The notes beneath the pieces are model-generated. The model ran no database searches. It saw nothing but the letters and a program-made list of their open reading frames with translations, and had not been told where the DNA came from. A stretch of DNA of 64,000 bases from Patiria miniata. Its lineage: Eukaryota; Echinodermata; Asteroidea; Valvatida; Asterinidae. This document shows positions 1-12,168 of this stretch, in pieces. Made by a program: the position numbers and the translations under genes. Positions within the stretch are counted from its first letter, which is position 1; each line of letters opens with the position of its first letter. Location: the NCBI RefSeq assembly GCF_015706575.1, contig NW_024037062.1, forward strand, positions 2,972,811 through 3,036,810. The letters run 5' to 3'.

Positions 1-676
1 ACCCTCTGCTGCACGCGAGCCTATTTGGACTCGCCATCAGTCTCACCTAAGTTGTATTTGCGTTTAGCAACGTGCGCGCACATAACGTTTCCTGCGGAGA
101 TTGTGCGAGGGTCCAGATATTGTCAATATAGGGGAAGGGGCTAGCTAGGGTGAAGGGTGCTAGTCGGAACGCCCAATTTCCATACAACCGGTCAACCATG
201 TCACAAATATTTCCGGGGATGGGGAGAAATATTTCCAGTAACGGGGAGAAATGGTTTTTGTTATAGAGGGGAGATGGTGATATTGAAATCGCTGATATTG
301 TGGAGGTTTATGTTTATGCTGGGATTCATACCGTTTAAATGTTGTTTTAAATTGCGCACCGATTAGGAAGGTCTTGCTGTCAACAGTTGAATGAAATGAA
401 GTATTTATTGCCGACCGATTGTCTCATGCGATGTCTCATTACATGTATATAAAGCTCATAACTAATGTTGTGCTGGAATATTGTCCAGTCAAATTGAACA
501 TTGATTTTTCAAGGTGCCAAACCATAAAGGACGTATACACCAACTGTACAATTAGGTAATTTAGATGAAACGCGGTTTGAACTTGGCCTATACAACGTCG
601 TATCCATCGTTCTCACTACAGAGGAGAGGAGGGGGAAGCCAGTGGGGGTGGGGTTGGATATTGTGTGGCCTATTTA
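1..676. other. No gene seen
   Basis: No coding signal, RNA gene or clear repeat is visible. The short open frame near 157-366 has no recognisable domain or codon structure. Confidence 0.5.
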
Positions 677-922
677 CATGGGCGTCGCCAGGATTTGTTT
701 TCTAGAGGGGGCAAAACATATTTTTGCCAAAAAAATGCCTGTTTTTCTCAACACATTCTCCATTTATCAGTTTTAGAGGGGGGCAGGGACATTTTGCCCC
801 CCCCCCCAACTCATGAAATTTAAAATTAAACTCATTTTTTTCCCTTCTTTTTTTTTTTTTTTGCTTTTCCAGGGGGGGGGCAAGTGCCCCCTTGGCCCCC
901 CCCCCCCCCTGCGACGCCCATG
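677..922. mobile_element. hAT-type non-autonomous element (MITE)
   Basis: The ends form an inverted repeat: CATGGGCGTCGCCAGG on the left and CCTGCGACGCCCATG on the right. The flanks carry an 8-bp target duplication with one mismatch, cctattta (669-676) and cctactta (923-930). An 8-bp duplication is typical of hAT transposons. The interior has long G and C tracts near each end and no transposase. Relatives lie at 18213, 39726 and 61545. Confidence 0.8.
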
Positions 923-2540
923 CCTACTTATGTTACACCTGTGAATGGTCACTTATATTTCCGGGGAAGTGGGCAACAATTTATATTCGTTATGGTGAAG
1001 GGGGTGTTTCTTATGTATTAAGTAGTAGTTAATGTCATTATAGCAGTTGGTGTTTTTATTATGGTGATGGGGTTGTAGAGCAAAGTTTTGTAACACGTTT
1101 ATTTGCAGAAGAGAGTAAAACTCTAAGAAAGGACATAATTGGAGCACTTCATAATTATGTCAAGCACCACATGTTAAATGTATTTATTACAAAACTGTGA
1201 AAATGAAATCAGGTACAATGCACACACGAATTTTTTAGTAATAATGTATTTGCATTCATTACAGGGTAGTACTTCGACAAAACTCAGGGGATATAATTGT
1301 AGTAAATTTTCGGAGCGATTTTCGCAAGGGACGTCGGTCCAGGCTTGTTTAGCATAGGCAAAAACATTCCATGAAAGACTTTCAAGCAAGACGGGTAATC
1401 ATTCCATAATTATTTTTGGGTACAACTAAGCCAAGGATATAACTTTAAAAAAGGATGGACATAAAACAGCAGAAAAGAGTGATTATTTTTGCACTATTTC
1501 ATTTTCATGACTAAGTTCTAAATAATAAAATTATGGCTAGAAGAAAAATGTGTTTTGAATGGGTAAAGAGAAAAGGCAGGAATCTTGCAGTTGAACTGGA
1601 AAGAATAGGTGTGTCACGTCTTCGTCTTGAGTTGAGATTCTTGCTTTGGGAACTGGTTGAAGCATGCACTGGAGCATGTTTGGAGCATGGTTGGAGCTGG
1701 TCATGTGATGTGGGTGTCATCGGGAGTCCTGTGTAAAGGAGTAACAAAGAAAACTTGTAAAAAAAAAATACATCGGCTAACAATAGCTACAAATAAATTG
1801 TTCCTGCGCGGTTTGTGCCTTACGATTCTGCGCGCCGTGCGTGCTCACAGCACATCGCGCAGTAATCGCCATTTTTATTTTCGGGTTGCGTGTTTTCGCT
1901 GTGCTGTCATCGTAATTCCCCCCCCCCCCCAAATTTCCCTTAAAAAATCAAAACCCTGCCCTCTATCATGTCTATCTATGATGAGTATGACATACCTGTT
2001 TATTGAGAATGTCTCCAACTATTTTGGTCGGGCTTTTTTGATGTGGATTTTGTTCCCTTATAGGAACCGGGCCCTACTACTACATACTAAATACTACACG
2101 ATCGCCATGTCCGAGGCCCACGCGATTGGGTCACACTATTCACAAACAACAATTGTCATTGCCAGCAGTGGTGTTCGAAAGAATACTTTTATAATCCTTT
2201 TCCAGAGGTGTTCGAAAGAATTACTACTAACTATAATCTATAATGTGTCATAGCACAAATCGGACTTACCATATTGTAGCATAATCAATGCATCAAACGA
2301 CCATCAAACGAAGCTAGTGCTGAGGAAATGTGGGGCAAGCATGCCTTTAGCTTTGCATGTTGCATGGTATATTGCATATGCGCTGCAGCGCATGCTCCTC
2401 TATACGAACGTATACGTACACGTGGCACGACAGGTGTAGCGTGAATATCCGACTCCATGAAATGTGGACTCATTGGTAGTACTGCGCACGCGTGAGTACG
2501 ATACTGCGCTATTTTAGGATCATTTCGGGAGAGTGACCTG
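923..2540. other. No gene seen
   Basis: Mixed-composition DNA with a C tract near 1918-1930 and a short direct repeat of ggtgttcgaaagaat at about 2170 and 2208. Overlapping open frames at 1511-2253 lack any domain and run through simple sequence, so I do not call a gene. Confidence 0.45.
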
Positions 2541-2584
2541 TCACGTGCGAAGGATCAACCAATAATAGGGAAATAGGGGTCCGA

Positions 2585-2815
2585 TTTTCATGGGAGTCCA
2601 ATTTTCATGTGACACCGGCCCATACGCAAGATGGCCGGCGCGGCCGGCCCAATGGGGAAGGGAATTATGGGAAATAGGGTGGAAATAGCCGGGCCCCGTT
2701 CCGCATCCCCCGCGGCCAACGGGCGCGGGCGGGACGGGAGACCGGTCGGGAAAATGGCAGCGCCCTCCAATCATTTTCGTGATTGTAGTATAGATAACAG
2801 AGACGCCCCCTTCGG
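2585..2815 (+). promoter_or_regulatory. CpG-rich island with YY1-like motifs
   Basis: A sharply GC- and CpG-rich block sits in otherwise AT-rich DNA. It contains CAAGATGGCCGGC near 2628 and AAAATGGCAGCGCC near 2752. Both resemble the YY1 consensus AAGATGGCGGC that overlaps transcription or translation starts of many metazoan housekeeping genes. An open frame of about 80 codons starts within the first motif, but no downstream exon was found. It could be a promoter plus first exon, or a decayed CpG island. Confidence 0.3.
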
Positions 2816-3748
2816 TGAAGACGAAGAAAAATGTACAATAATTATACTGTTTTGTTCTGTTCAGAAAATCAGAATATGAAGTTTTTTCTTCAGAAGGTTT
2901 TTAGTCAAATTATACTTCGGTTTTTTTAATTGCTAAATAAAAAGTTCTGTTATTTTTTATTGCAAATGTCAGTCCTATACTATTTTAGGTGAAAGGAAAA
3001 CTTTAGTATTTTTCTATTTAATGTTTTTTTTGTTAAAAAATGTCCTCCCCTATAGTATGATAGGGTAACACTTCCCTTTCTTTAAATATTAAAAAAAAAT
3101 ACATTTCCCATAAATCTTCATAATTTTATTCATACTCTATTGTAATTAAATTAGTTGTTATATTTTTAGTTTGGAATTAAGTTTATACACTCGTATTTTC
3201 AAGCTATATATTACTTGGCCGCTGATTTAGGAATAAAATGACGTCACGATTTAGTAAAGTCGACTCCGATTGGCTAGGGCGGCTTATGTGCATGTTTAGA
3301 CTGACAGACGTTATACAGGAGACTTGGCTCCGTGGATAACGGGTGATACTCAGACTATAGATAACTGTGCGCGTAACATTATCTTAAAATTAACGTTATG
3401 TTATGTTGTAGGCCTACCTGCCAGATGTGCGTGAAAAGTGTTTTTCAGTGCACGCTGTGAAAGGCTTAAGAACGCATCAATAATGTTTCCGATACTATGT
3501 CCGATACTATGTCCTCATCGGGACTAACCTTTTTACAAATTATGTTCAATTGCCATGAACACATTATTTTGATGTAAAGTCATTGTGTCAGTATAACCTT
3601 ATGAAAACATCAGACAAATGTTTCCTATTAATGTGAGAAAGGTGTCATTAAAACGTTTGTAAGACAATGTCGCCATAACATTATTGTAAAATATCATGAC
3701 ATGAGACATATTATGTTATTGAAACATTGATGAGTTAGCTGGATAAAT
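2816..3748. other. AT-rich stretch, no gene seen
   Basis: AT-rich sequence with many T and A runs. I see no coding segment, RNA gene or clear repeat. Confidence 0.5.
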
Positions 3749-4115
3749 CTTGCTTAAAACATTTGGTAATAACATTTTGATAATATCGCAACATGCCTGG
3801 TAAAACGTCAAGTTTTAGGCTTTTATTAAATCGCGTTATTAAAATATTTTTGTGTGTATCATTATTTCCTCCCTAACTCTTGTTTAAAACATCTGGTAAT
3901 AGGCCTACCGTTTTGATGATATTGCTTTAACAAACCTGATAAAACGTTTAAAATGGAGGCATTTAAATCACGTTATTAAAATGTTTTGGCATGTATCATG
4001 ATATTTTCTCCATAAATCACGTTTAAAACATTTGGTATCACCGTTTTGATAATATCGCTTGAACATACATTGTACATGATAAAACATAACCTGCAAGGCA
4101 TTTAAATCAGTTTCA
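3749..4115. repeat. Degenerate tandem repeat, 3 units of about 130-140 bp
   Basis: The phrase 'tTTAAAACATnTGGTAAT...TTTTGATaATATcGC...GATAAAACgT...GTTATTAAAAT' recurs three times, with unit starts near 3750, 3881 and 4020. Spacing is about 130 and 139 bp. The units are clearly diverged, and the third is partial. Confidence 0.65.
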
Positions 4116-5234
4116 GTCATTAAAATAATTATTTGTGAATGTTTTCTCGCAGCATTATGTGTTTGCTGAATTGGTGGAGAATGGGTTGTTTCCAGATAAG
4201 CAGAAAGAATGCAAGAAACTGTCAAGGGGGATGAAGGATCAACTGGTCATCGATATGGCCTGGCCTTTCCACTGGACTGAATTTGCCCTGCACTGAAAAA
4301 TTGCATGGGTTAATTATTTTACCCAAGCAAGGTTGAAAACTGCAACTACCCATCAGTTAAGCGGAACAATCAGTTCAGCGGACTGGCCTGTTCTGGCCTG
4401 TCCACTGGACTGAACTTGCCATGTCTGCTGGATTAGACTGATACTGCCCTCTGAACTGGTCTGGCATGGCCTGTCCGCTGACCTCCACCTTTGCACTTGA
4501 CTTACCTCCGGACTGGACATCCACGCACCACCCACAGTCCAGTCCATTGGACTGGACATTTTCTATCGACTGTATTTTATACGAGGATAGGATACAGAAG
4601 CCACCAATCTCTAATTGTAAATCCCGATGCTTTGCTTGCAGCCTGAGGAGTTCATCAATGATCCACGTATTATTTAAACAATGAATCAAAAGATGAGCAC
4701 CTCGGGATTCAGATACACCGCTCATCTGTTCTTGTTCAACATGCTGCATGCATGATGTTTTCAATCCGATCAGCACATTAATGGGATATATATTATAGGT
4801 GCACCTGTCTGGTAGAAGCAGCACAGTAATTTATGCCTTGTTCAAAATTCTGTGACAATAATTATTTTTTTTAACTCCAGAGCTCGGGCTGGAACCAATT
4901 ATTATGAAACTACCTTTAAATAGCAACTTGGAGTACTATGCTTCGCATCTCTAGAATGCCAGTCCGTTGGCCAATAGTGTGGGCGAGCGGCCGAATCCAA
5001 ATTTTGGTCGACTTAATTGCCCTACCCTACACACACCTACGTATCATTACGAAGCTTAACTTTTGGATTAGGCATGATATGCATCTGCCAAAGTGAGAGG
5101 AATGTGGGGTTTTTTTTGCCAATTTTGGTATAGAAGTCTCAGTTTGGATCAAAATTTGAGTTTTAAAAATTGGTGGTTTTTTTTTATATCTATGGGATCA
5201 GCCTCATCCACGCAGCCGAATGGAACCAATTATG
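4116..5234. other. No gene; short degenerate repeats
   Basis: Between about 4255 and 4560 short variants of 'GTCCACTGGACTGAACTTGCC' and 'GGCCTGTCCGCTGACC' recur irregularly, suggesting a decayed minisatellite. From 4561 to 5234 I see nothing recognisable. Confidence 0.4.
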
Positions 5235-8200
5235 ATAGTGCAGGAAAGATTGGGTCAGTTTAAGAGAGCCAATTAGTCACTAATTAGTGCTTGGATGAAG
5301 CCAATACCAAAACTAAGTGTGCCCGGTCACATGATCTCGTAGATTTTGCAATAAAATTATGAGTTTTTGACAACATGTGAAGTACACTTTGTTTTAAAGG
5401 AGCAGTGATACACGCAGTTGAAAAGAATGCATTCTGATAGTGCCGGGAAATTGGGTCACTTTAAGGGGCCATTTAGGCACTAATTAGTCCTTGGATGAAA
5501 CCAATACCAAAATTAAGTGTGCCCAGTGATATGATCTCGTAGATTATGAAATAAAACTGCAAGTTTTTGGCAACATGTTAGGTACACTTTGTTTTAAAGG
5601 AGCAGTGATATACGCAGTTGAAAAGAATGCATTCAGATAGTGCCGGGAAAATTGGGTCATTTTAAGGGGCTAATTAGGCACTAATTAGTGCTTGGATAAA
5701 GCCAATACCAAAATTAAGTGTGCCCGGTCACATGATTTCGTAGATTTTGCAATAAAATTATGAGGTTTAGACAACATGTGAAGTACACTTTGTTTTAAAG
5801 GAGCAGTGATATACGCAGTTGAAAAGAATGCATTCTGATAGTGCCGGGAAATTGGGTCACTTTAAGGGGTCATTCAGGCACTAATTAGTCCTTGGATGAA
5901 ACCAATACCAAAACTAAGTGTGCCCAGTGATATGATCTCGTAGATTATGAAATAAAACTGCAAGTTTTTGACAACATGTTAGGTACACTTTGTTTTAAAG
6001 GAGCAGTGATATACGCAGTTGAAAAGAATGCATTCTGATAGTGCCGGGAAATTGGGTCACTTTAAGGGGCCATTTAGGCACTAATTAGTCTTTGGATGAA
6101 ACCCGTACCAAAATTAAGTGTGCCCAGTGATATGATCTCGTAGATTATGAAATAAAACTGCAAGTTTTTGGCAACATGTTAGGTACACTTTGTTTTAAAG
6201 GAGCAGTGATATACGCAGTTGAAAAGAATGCATTCTGATAGTGCCGGGAAAATTGGGTCAGTTTAAGGGGCCATTTAGGCACTAATTAGTTCTTGGATGA
6301 AACCAATACCAAAATTAAGTGTGCCCGGTCACATGATTTCGTAGATTGTGCAATAAAATTATGAATTTTTGACAACATGTGAAGTACACTTTGTTTTAAA
6401 GGAGCAGTGATAAACGCAGTTGAAAAAAATGCATTCTGATAGTGCCGGGAAATTGGGTCACTTTAAGGGGCCATTTAGGCACTAATTAGTCCTTGGATGA
6501 AACCAATACCAAAATTAAGTTTGCCCAGTGATATGATCTCGTAGATTATGAAATAAAACTGCAAGTTTTTGGCAACATGTTAGGTACACTTTGTTTTAAA
6601 GGAGCAGTGATATACGCAGTTGAAAAGAATGCATTCTGATAGTGCCGGGAAAATTGGGTCAGTTTAAGGGGCCAATTAGGCACTAATTAGTCCTTGGATG
6701 AAACCAATACCAAAATTAAGTTTGCCCAGTGATATGATCTCGTAGATTATGAAATAAAACTGCAAGTTTTTGGCAACATGTTAGGTACACTTTGTTTTAA
6801 AGGAGCATTGATATACGCAGTTGAAAAGAATGCATTCTGAAAGTGCCGGGAAAATTGGGTCATTTTAAGGGGCTAATTAGGCACTAATTAGTGCTTGGAT
6901 GAAGCCAATACCAAAATTAAGTTTGCCCGGTCACATGATTTCGTAGATTATGCAATACAATTATGAGTTTTTGACAACATGTGAAGTACACTTTGTTTTA
7001 AAGGAGCAGTGATATACGCAGTTGAAAAGAATGCATTCTGATAGTGCCGGGAAATTGGGTCACTTTAAGGGGTCATTCAGGCACTAATTAGTCCTTGGAT
7101 GAAACCAATACCAAAACTAAGTGTGCCCAGTAATATGATCTCGTAGATTATGAAATAAAACTGCAAGTTTTTGACAACATGTTAGGTACACTTTGTTTTA
7201 AAGGAGCAGTGATATACGCAGTTGAAAAGAATGCATTCTGATAGTGCCGGGAAATTGGGTCACTTTAAGGGGCCATTTAGGCACTAATTAGTCCTTGGAT
7301 GAAACCCGTACCAAAATTAAGTGTGCCCAGTGATATGATCTCGTAGATTATGAAATAAAACTGCAAGTTTTTGGCAACATGTTAGGTACACTTTGTTTTA
7401 AAGGAGCAGTGATATACGCAGTTGAAAAGAATGCATTCTGATAGTGCCGGGAAAATTGGGTCAGTTTAAGGGGCCATTTAGGCACTAATTAGTTCTTGGA
7501 TGAAACCAATACCAAAATTAAGTGTGCCCGGTCACATGATTTCGTAGATTGTGCAATAAAATTATGAATTTTGACAACATGTGAAGTACACTTTGTTTTA
7601 AAGGAGCAGTGATATACGCAGTTGAAAAGAATGCATTCTGATAGTGCCGGGAAATTGGGTCACTTTAAGGGGCCATTTAGGCACTAATTAGTCCTTGGAT
7701 GAAACCAATACCAAAATTAAGTTTGCCCAGTGATATGATCTCGTAGATTATGAAATAAAACTGCAAGTTTTTGGCAACATGTTAGGTACACTTTGTTTTA
7801 AAGGAGCAGTGATATACGCAGTTGAAAAGAATGCATTCTGATAGTGCCGGGAAAATTGGGTCAGTTTAAGGGGCCAATTAGGCACTAATTAGTCCTTGGA
7901 TGAAACCAATACCAAAATTAAGTTTGCCCAGTGATATGATCTCGTAGATTATGAAATAAAACTGCAAGTTTTTGGCAACATGTTAGGTACACTTTGTTTT
8001 AAAGGAGCATTGATATACGCAGTTGAAAAGAATGCATTCTGAAAGTGCCGGGAAAATTGGGTCATTTTAAGGGGCTAATTAGGCACTAATTAGTGCTTGG
8101 ATGAGGCCAATACCAAAATTAAGTTTGCCCGGTCACATGATTTCGTAGATTATGCAATACAATTATGAGTTTTTGACAACATGTGGGGTACACTTTGTTT

Positions 8201-10727
8201 TAAAGGAGCAGTGATATACGCAGTTGAAAAGAATGCATTCTGATAGTGCCGGAAAAATTGGGTCAGTTTAACGGGCCAATTAGGCACTAATGAGTGCTTG
8301 GATGAAGCCAATACCAAAATTGAGTTTGCCCAGTGATATGATCTCGTAGATTATGAAATAAAACTGCTAGTTTTTGGCAACATGTGAAGTACACTTTGTT
8401 TTAAAGGAGCAGTGATATACGCAGTTGAAAAGAATGCATTCTGATAGTGCCGGGAAATTGGGTCACTTTAAGGGGACAATTAGGCACCAATTAGTCCTTG
8501 GATGAAGCCAATACCAAAATTAAGTGTGCCAAGTCATATGATCTCGTACATTATGCAATACAATTATGAGTTTTTGACAACATTTGGGGTACACTTTGTT
8601 TTAAAGGAGCAGTGATATACGCAGTTGAAAAGAATGCATTCTGATAGTGCCGGGAAAATTGGGTCACTTTAACGGGCTAATTAGGCACTAATGAGTGCTT
8701 GGATGAAGCCAATACCAAAATTGAGTGTGCCCAGTGATATGATCTTGTAGATTATGAAATAAAACTGCTAGTTTTTGGCAACATGTTAGGTACACTTTGT
8801 TTTAAAGGAGCAGTGATAACCGCAGTTGTAAAGGATGCATTCTGATAGTGCCGGGAAATTGGGTCACTTTAAGGGGCCATTTAGGCACTAATTAGTCCTT
8901 TGATGAAACTAATACCAAAATTAAGTGTGCCCAGTGATATGATCTCGTAGATTATGAAATAAAACTGCAAGTTTTTGGCAACATGTTAGGTACACTTTGT
9001 TTTAAAGGAGCAGTGATATACGCAGTTGAAAAGAATGCATTCTGATAGTGCCGGGAAATTGGGTCACTTTAAGGGGACAATTAGGCACTAATTAGTCCTT
9101 GGATGAAGCCAATACCAAAATTAAGTGTGCCAAGTCATATGATCTCGTACATTATGCAATACAATTATGAGTTTTTGACAACATGTGAAGTACACTTTGT
9201 TTCAAAGGAGCATTGATATACGCAGTTGAAAAGAATGCATTCTGATAGTGCCGGGAAATTGGGTCACTTTAAGGGGCCATTTAGGCACTAATTAGTCCTT
9301 GGATGAAGCCAATACCAAAATTAAGTGTGCCCGGTCACATGATCTCGTAGATTATGCAATAAAAGTATGAGTTTTTGACAACATGTGGGGTACACTTTGT
9401 TTTAAAGGAGCAGTGATATACGCAGTTGAAAAGAATGCATTCTGATAGTGCCGGGAAAATTGGGTCAGTTTAACGGGCCAATTAGGCACTAATGAGTGCT
9501 TGGATGAAGCAAATACCAAAATTGAGTTTGCCCAGTGATATGATCTCGTAGATTATGAAATAAAACTGCTAGGTTTTGGCAACATGTGAAGTACACTTTG
9601 TTTTAAAGGAGCAGTGATATACGCAGTTGAAAAGAATGCATTCTGATAGTGCCGGGAAATTGGGTCACTTTAAGGGGACAATTAGGCACTAATTAGTCCT
9701 TGGATGAAGCCAATACCAAAATTAAGTGTGCCAAGTCATATGATCTCGTACATTATGCAATACAATTATGAGTTTTTGACAACATGTGGGGTACACTTTG
9801 TTTTAAAGGAGCAGTGATAACCGCAGTTGTAAAGGATGCATTCTGATAGTGCCGGGAAATTGGGTCACTTTAAGGGGCCATTTAGGCACTAATTAGTCCT
9901 TGGATGAAACTAATACCAAAATTTAGTGTGTCCAGTGATATGATCTCGTAGATTATGAAATAAAACTGCAAGTTTTTGGCAACATGTTAGGTACACTTTG
10001 TTTTAAAGGAGCAGTGATATACGCAGTTGAAAAGAATGCATTCTGATAGTGCCGGGAAATTGGGTCACTTTAAGGGGACAATTAGGCACTAATTAGTCCT
10101 TGGATGAAGCCAATACCGTGATATGATCTCGTAGTTTTTGAAATAAAACTGCAAGGTTTTGGCAACATGGAAGGTACACTTTGTTTTAAAGAAGCAGTGT
10201 TAACGCAGTTGGAAAAGATGCATTCTGATATAGTGCCGGGAAAATTGGGTCAGTTTAAGAGAGCCAATTAGTCACTAATTAGTGCTTGGATGAAGCCAAT
10301 ACCAAAATGAAGTGTGCCCGGTCACATGATTTCGTAGATTATGCAATAAAATTATGAGTTTTTGACAACATGTGAAGTACACTTTGTTTTAAAGGAGCAG
10401 TGATATACGCAGTTGAAAAGAATGCATTCTGATAGTGCGGGGAAATTGGGTCACTTTAAGGGGCCAATTAGGCACTAATTAGTCCTTGGATGTAACCAAT
10501 ACCAAATTTAGGTGTGTCCCGTGATATGATCTCGTAGATTATGAAATAAAACTGCTAGTTTTTGGCAACATGTAAGGTACACTTTGTTTTAAAGGAGCAG
10601 TGATATACGCAGTTGAAAAGAATGCATTCTGATAGTGCCGGGAAAATTGGGTCAGTTTAAGGGGCCAATTAGGCACTAATTAATCCTTGGATGAAACCAA
10701 TACCAAAATTAAGTGTGTCCCGTGATA
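5235..10727. repeat. 200-bp satellite array, first block
   Basis: About 27-28 head-to-tail monomers of about 200 bp are visible; the landmark 'GTGCCGGGAAA' recurs near 5441, 5641, 5842, 6042, 6242, 6443 and onward at the same spacing. Each monomer carries GGTACACTTTGTTTTAAAGG, a palindromic ACTAATTAGT and GATCTCGTAGATTATG. Two main variant classes exist: A (CCCGGTCACATGAT...CAACATGTGAAG) and B (CCCAGTGATATGAT...CAACATGTTAGG). No coding capacity. The array continues at 11451 after an inserted element. Confidence 0.95.
5842..8247. repeat. Higher-order repeat: two copies of a six-monomer, ~1203-bp unit
   Basis: Monomers starting at 5842, 6042, 6242, 6443, 6643 and 6844 follow the order B-B-A-B-B-A with private variants: GTCATTCAGGC in monomer 1, AAACCCGTACC in 2, TTCTTGGATG in 3, AAGTTTGCCCAG in 4 and 5, AATACAATTATGAG in 6. 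The same series with the same private variants repeats from 7045 to 8247. I count roughly a dozen differences or fewer between copies, far fewer than between neighbouring monomers. A second series (8248-10130) shows a looser repeat of five monomers. Confidence 0.85.
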
Positions 10728-11450
10728 TCGTCGCAGAGCTGACAAACCGACGAATAAGCAAAAACCTTGTTTGGAGTAAATCGCGTTTGAAGTTGGACAC
10801 TTCTCCGGGCGCCGTATTTTACCCTTAATGTTTCGATAAAAATACTGTTAGTATATATTCTGAATAAAATATGAAACTAAGTATCCACCAGGTCACTTAA
10901 TTAATCAGAGAAGTTGTGCGATATGATTTTATTTGATCGTAAACGCATTCGTCAGTTTGTCAAATTACATTAATCTGCAATATCCGGTTGTTCTTCACAC
11001 TGTTTGTATGCTATTCGTCAGTTTGTCGGATCGCGCGTGCACGCACGCGCAATCCGACAAACTGACGAATAACATTCATTGGTACTTTGAACGCACACCT
11101 TACATAAGCTGGTTACCAGCGAAAGTTTGTATGCTATTCGTCAGTTCGTCGGATCGCGCGTGCACGCACGCGCAATCCGACAAACTGACGAATAACATTT
11201 GTTGGTACTTGGAACGCACACCTTACATAAGCTGGTTACCAGCGAAATTTCGTATTCGTCACTATGTCAAATTATGGATTTGTTTTTGTGAGTGATTCGC
11301 CACAAGGGGGGCTCTGAATCTCAAAATCCAGATAAATATTAAGAATTTTGGCATAAATACTTGAAAGAGCAACCTTCATAAAGCCTAAAAATAACAAAAA
11401 ATCGAAATCGCCAAAATGGTCGATTCGCCGGTTTGTCAGCTCTGCGACGA
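10728..11450. mobile_element. Terminal-inverted-repeat element inserted in the satellite
   Basis: The insert is bounded by TCGTCGCAGAGCTGACAAAC and its inverted copy. Removing it together with one TA (or ATAT) restores the satellite phrase GTGATATGATCTCG. A TA duplication fits a mariner-type MITE and ATAT another class; the palindromic junction cannot distinguish them. The interior contains two near-identical 58-bp palindromes and no transposase. Confidence 0.8.
11013..11193. repeat. Duplicated palindrome inside the TIR element
   Basis: Palindromes at 11013-11070 and 11136-11193 start with ATTCGTCAGTTTGTCGGATC (second copy one base different) and end with its near reverse complement. The centre is GCGCGTGCACGCACGCGC. 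They belong to a 123-bp tandem duplication. The outer phrase resembles the terminal inverted repeats of the element, so the ends appear to have been copied inward. Confidence 0.75.
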
Positions 11451-12168
11451 TATGATCTCGTAGATTATGAAATAAAACTGCAAGTTTTTGGCAACATGTT
11501 AGGTACACTTTGTTTAAAGGAGCAGTGATATACGCAGTTGAAAAGAATGCATTCAGATAGTGCCGGGAAAATTGGGTCATTTTAAGGGGCTAATTAGGCA
11601 CTAATTAGTGGTTGGATGAAGCCAATACCAAAATTAAGTGTGCCCGGTCACATGATTTCGTAGATTATGCAATACAATTATTAGTTTTTGACATCATGTG
11701 AAGTACACTTTGTTTTAAAGGAGCAGTGATATACGCAGTTGAAAAGAATGAATTCTGATAGTGCCGGGAAAATTGGGTCAGTTTAAGGGGCTAATTAGGC
11801 GCTAATTAGTCCTTGGATGAGGCCAATACCAAAATTAAGTTTGCCCAGTGATATGATTTCGTAGATTATGAAATAAAACTGCAAGGTTTTGGCAACATGT
11901 TAGGTACACTTTGTTTGAAAGAAGCAGTGATATACGCAGTTGGAAAAGATGCATTCTGATAGTGCCCGGAAAATTGGGTCAGTTTAAGGGTCCAATTAGG
12001 AACTAATTAGGAACTAATTAGTTCTTGGATGAAGCTAATACCAAAATTAGGTGTGCCCGGTCACATGATCTCGTAGATTATGCAATAAAATTATGAGTTT
12101 TTGACAACATGTGAAGTTCACTTTGTTTTAAAGGAGCAGTGAAACACGCAGTTGAAAAGAATGCATTC
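11451..12168. repeat. 200-bp satellite array, second block
   Basis: Continuation of the same monomer family after the inserted element, about 3.5 monomers. It ends near 12168, where 'GAATGCATTC' passes directly into the 'TCGGTACAC' landmark of the next array. Confidence 0.9.

Noticed and set aside
1657-2253. 198-codon open frame
   Set aside because: No domain, runs through a C tract and repeats, and overlaps other unrelated frames on both strands.
5235-12168. Regular repeats resembling a CRISPR array
   Set aside because: Monomers are contiguous 200-bp satellites without unique spacers, in a clearly eukaryotic setting.
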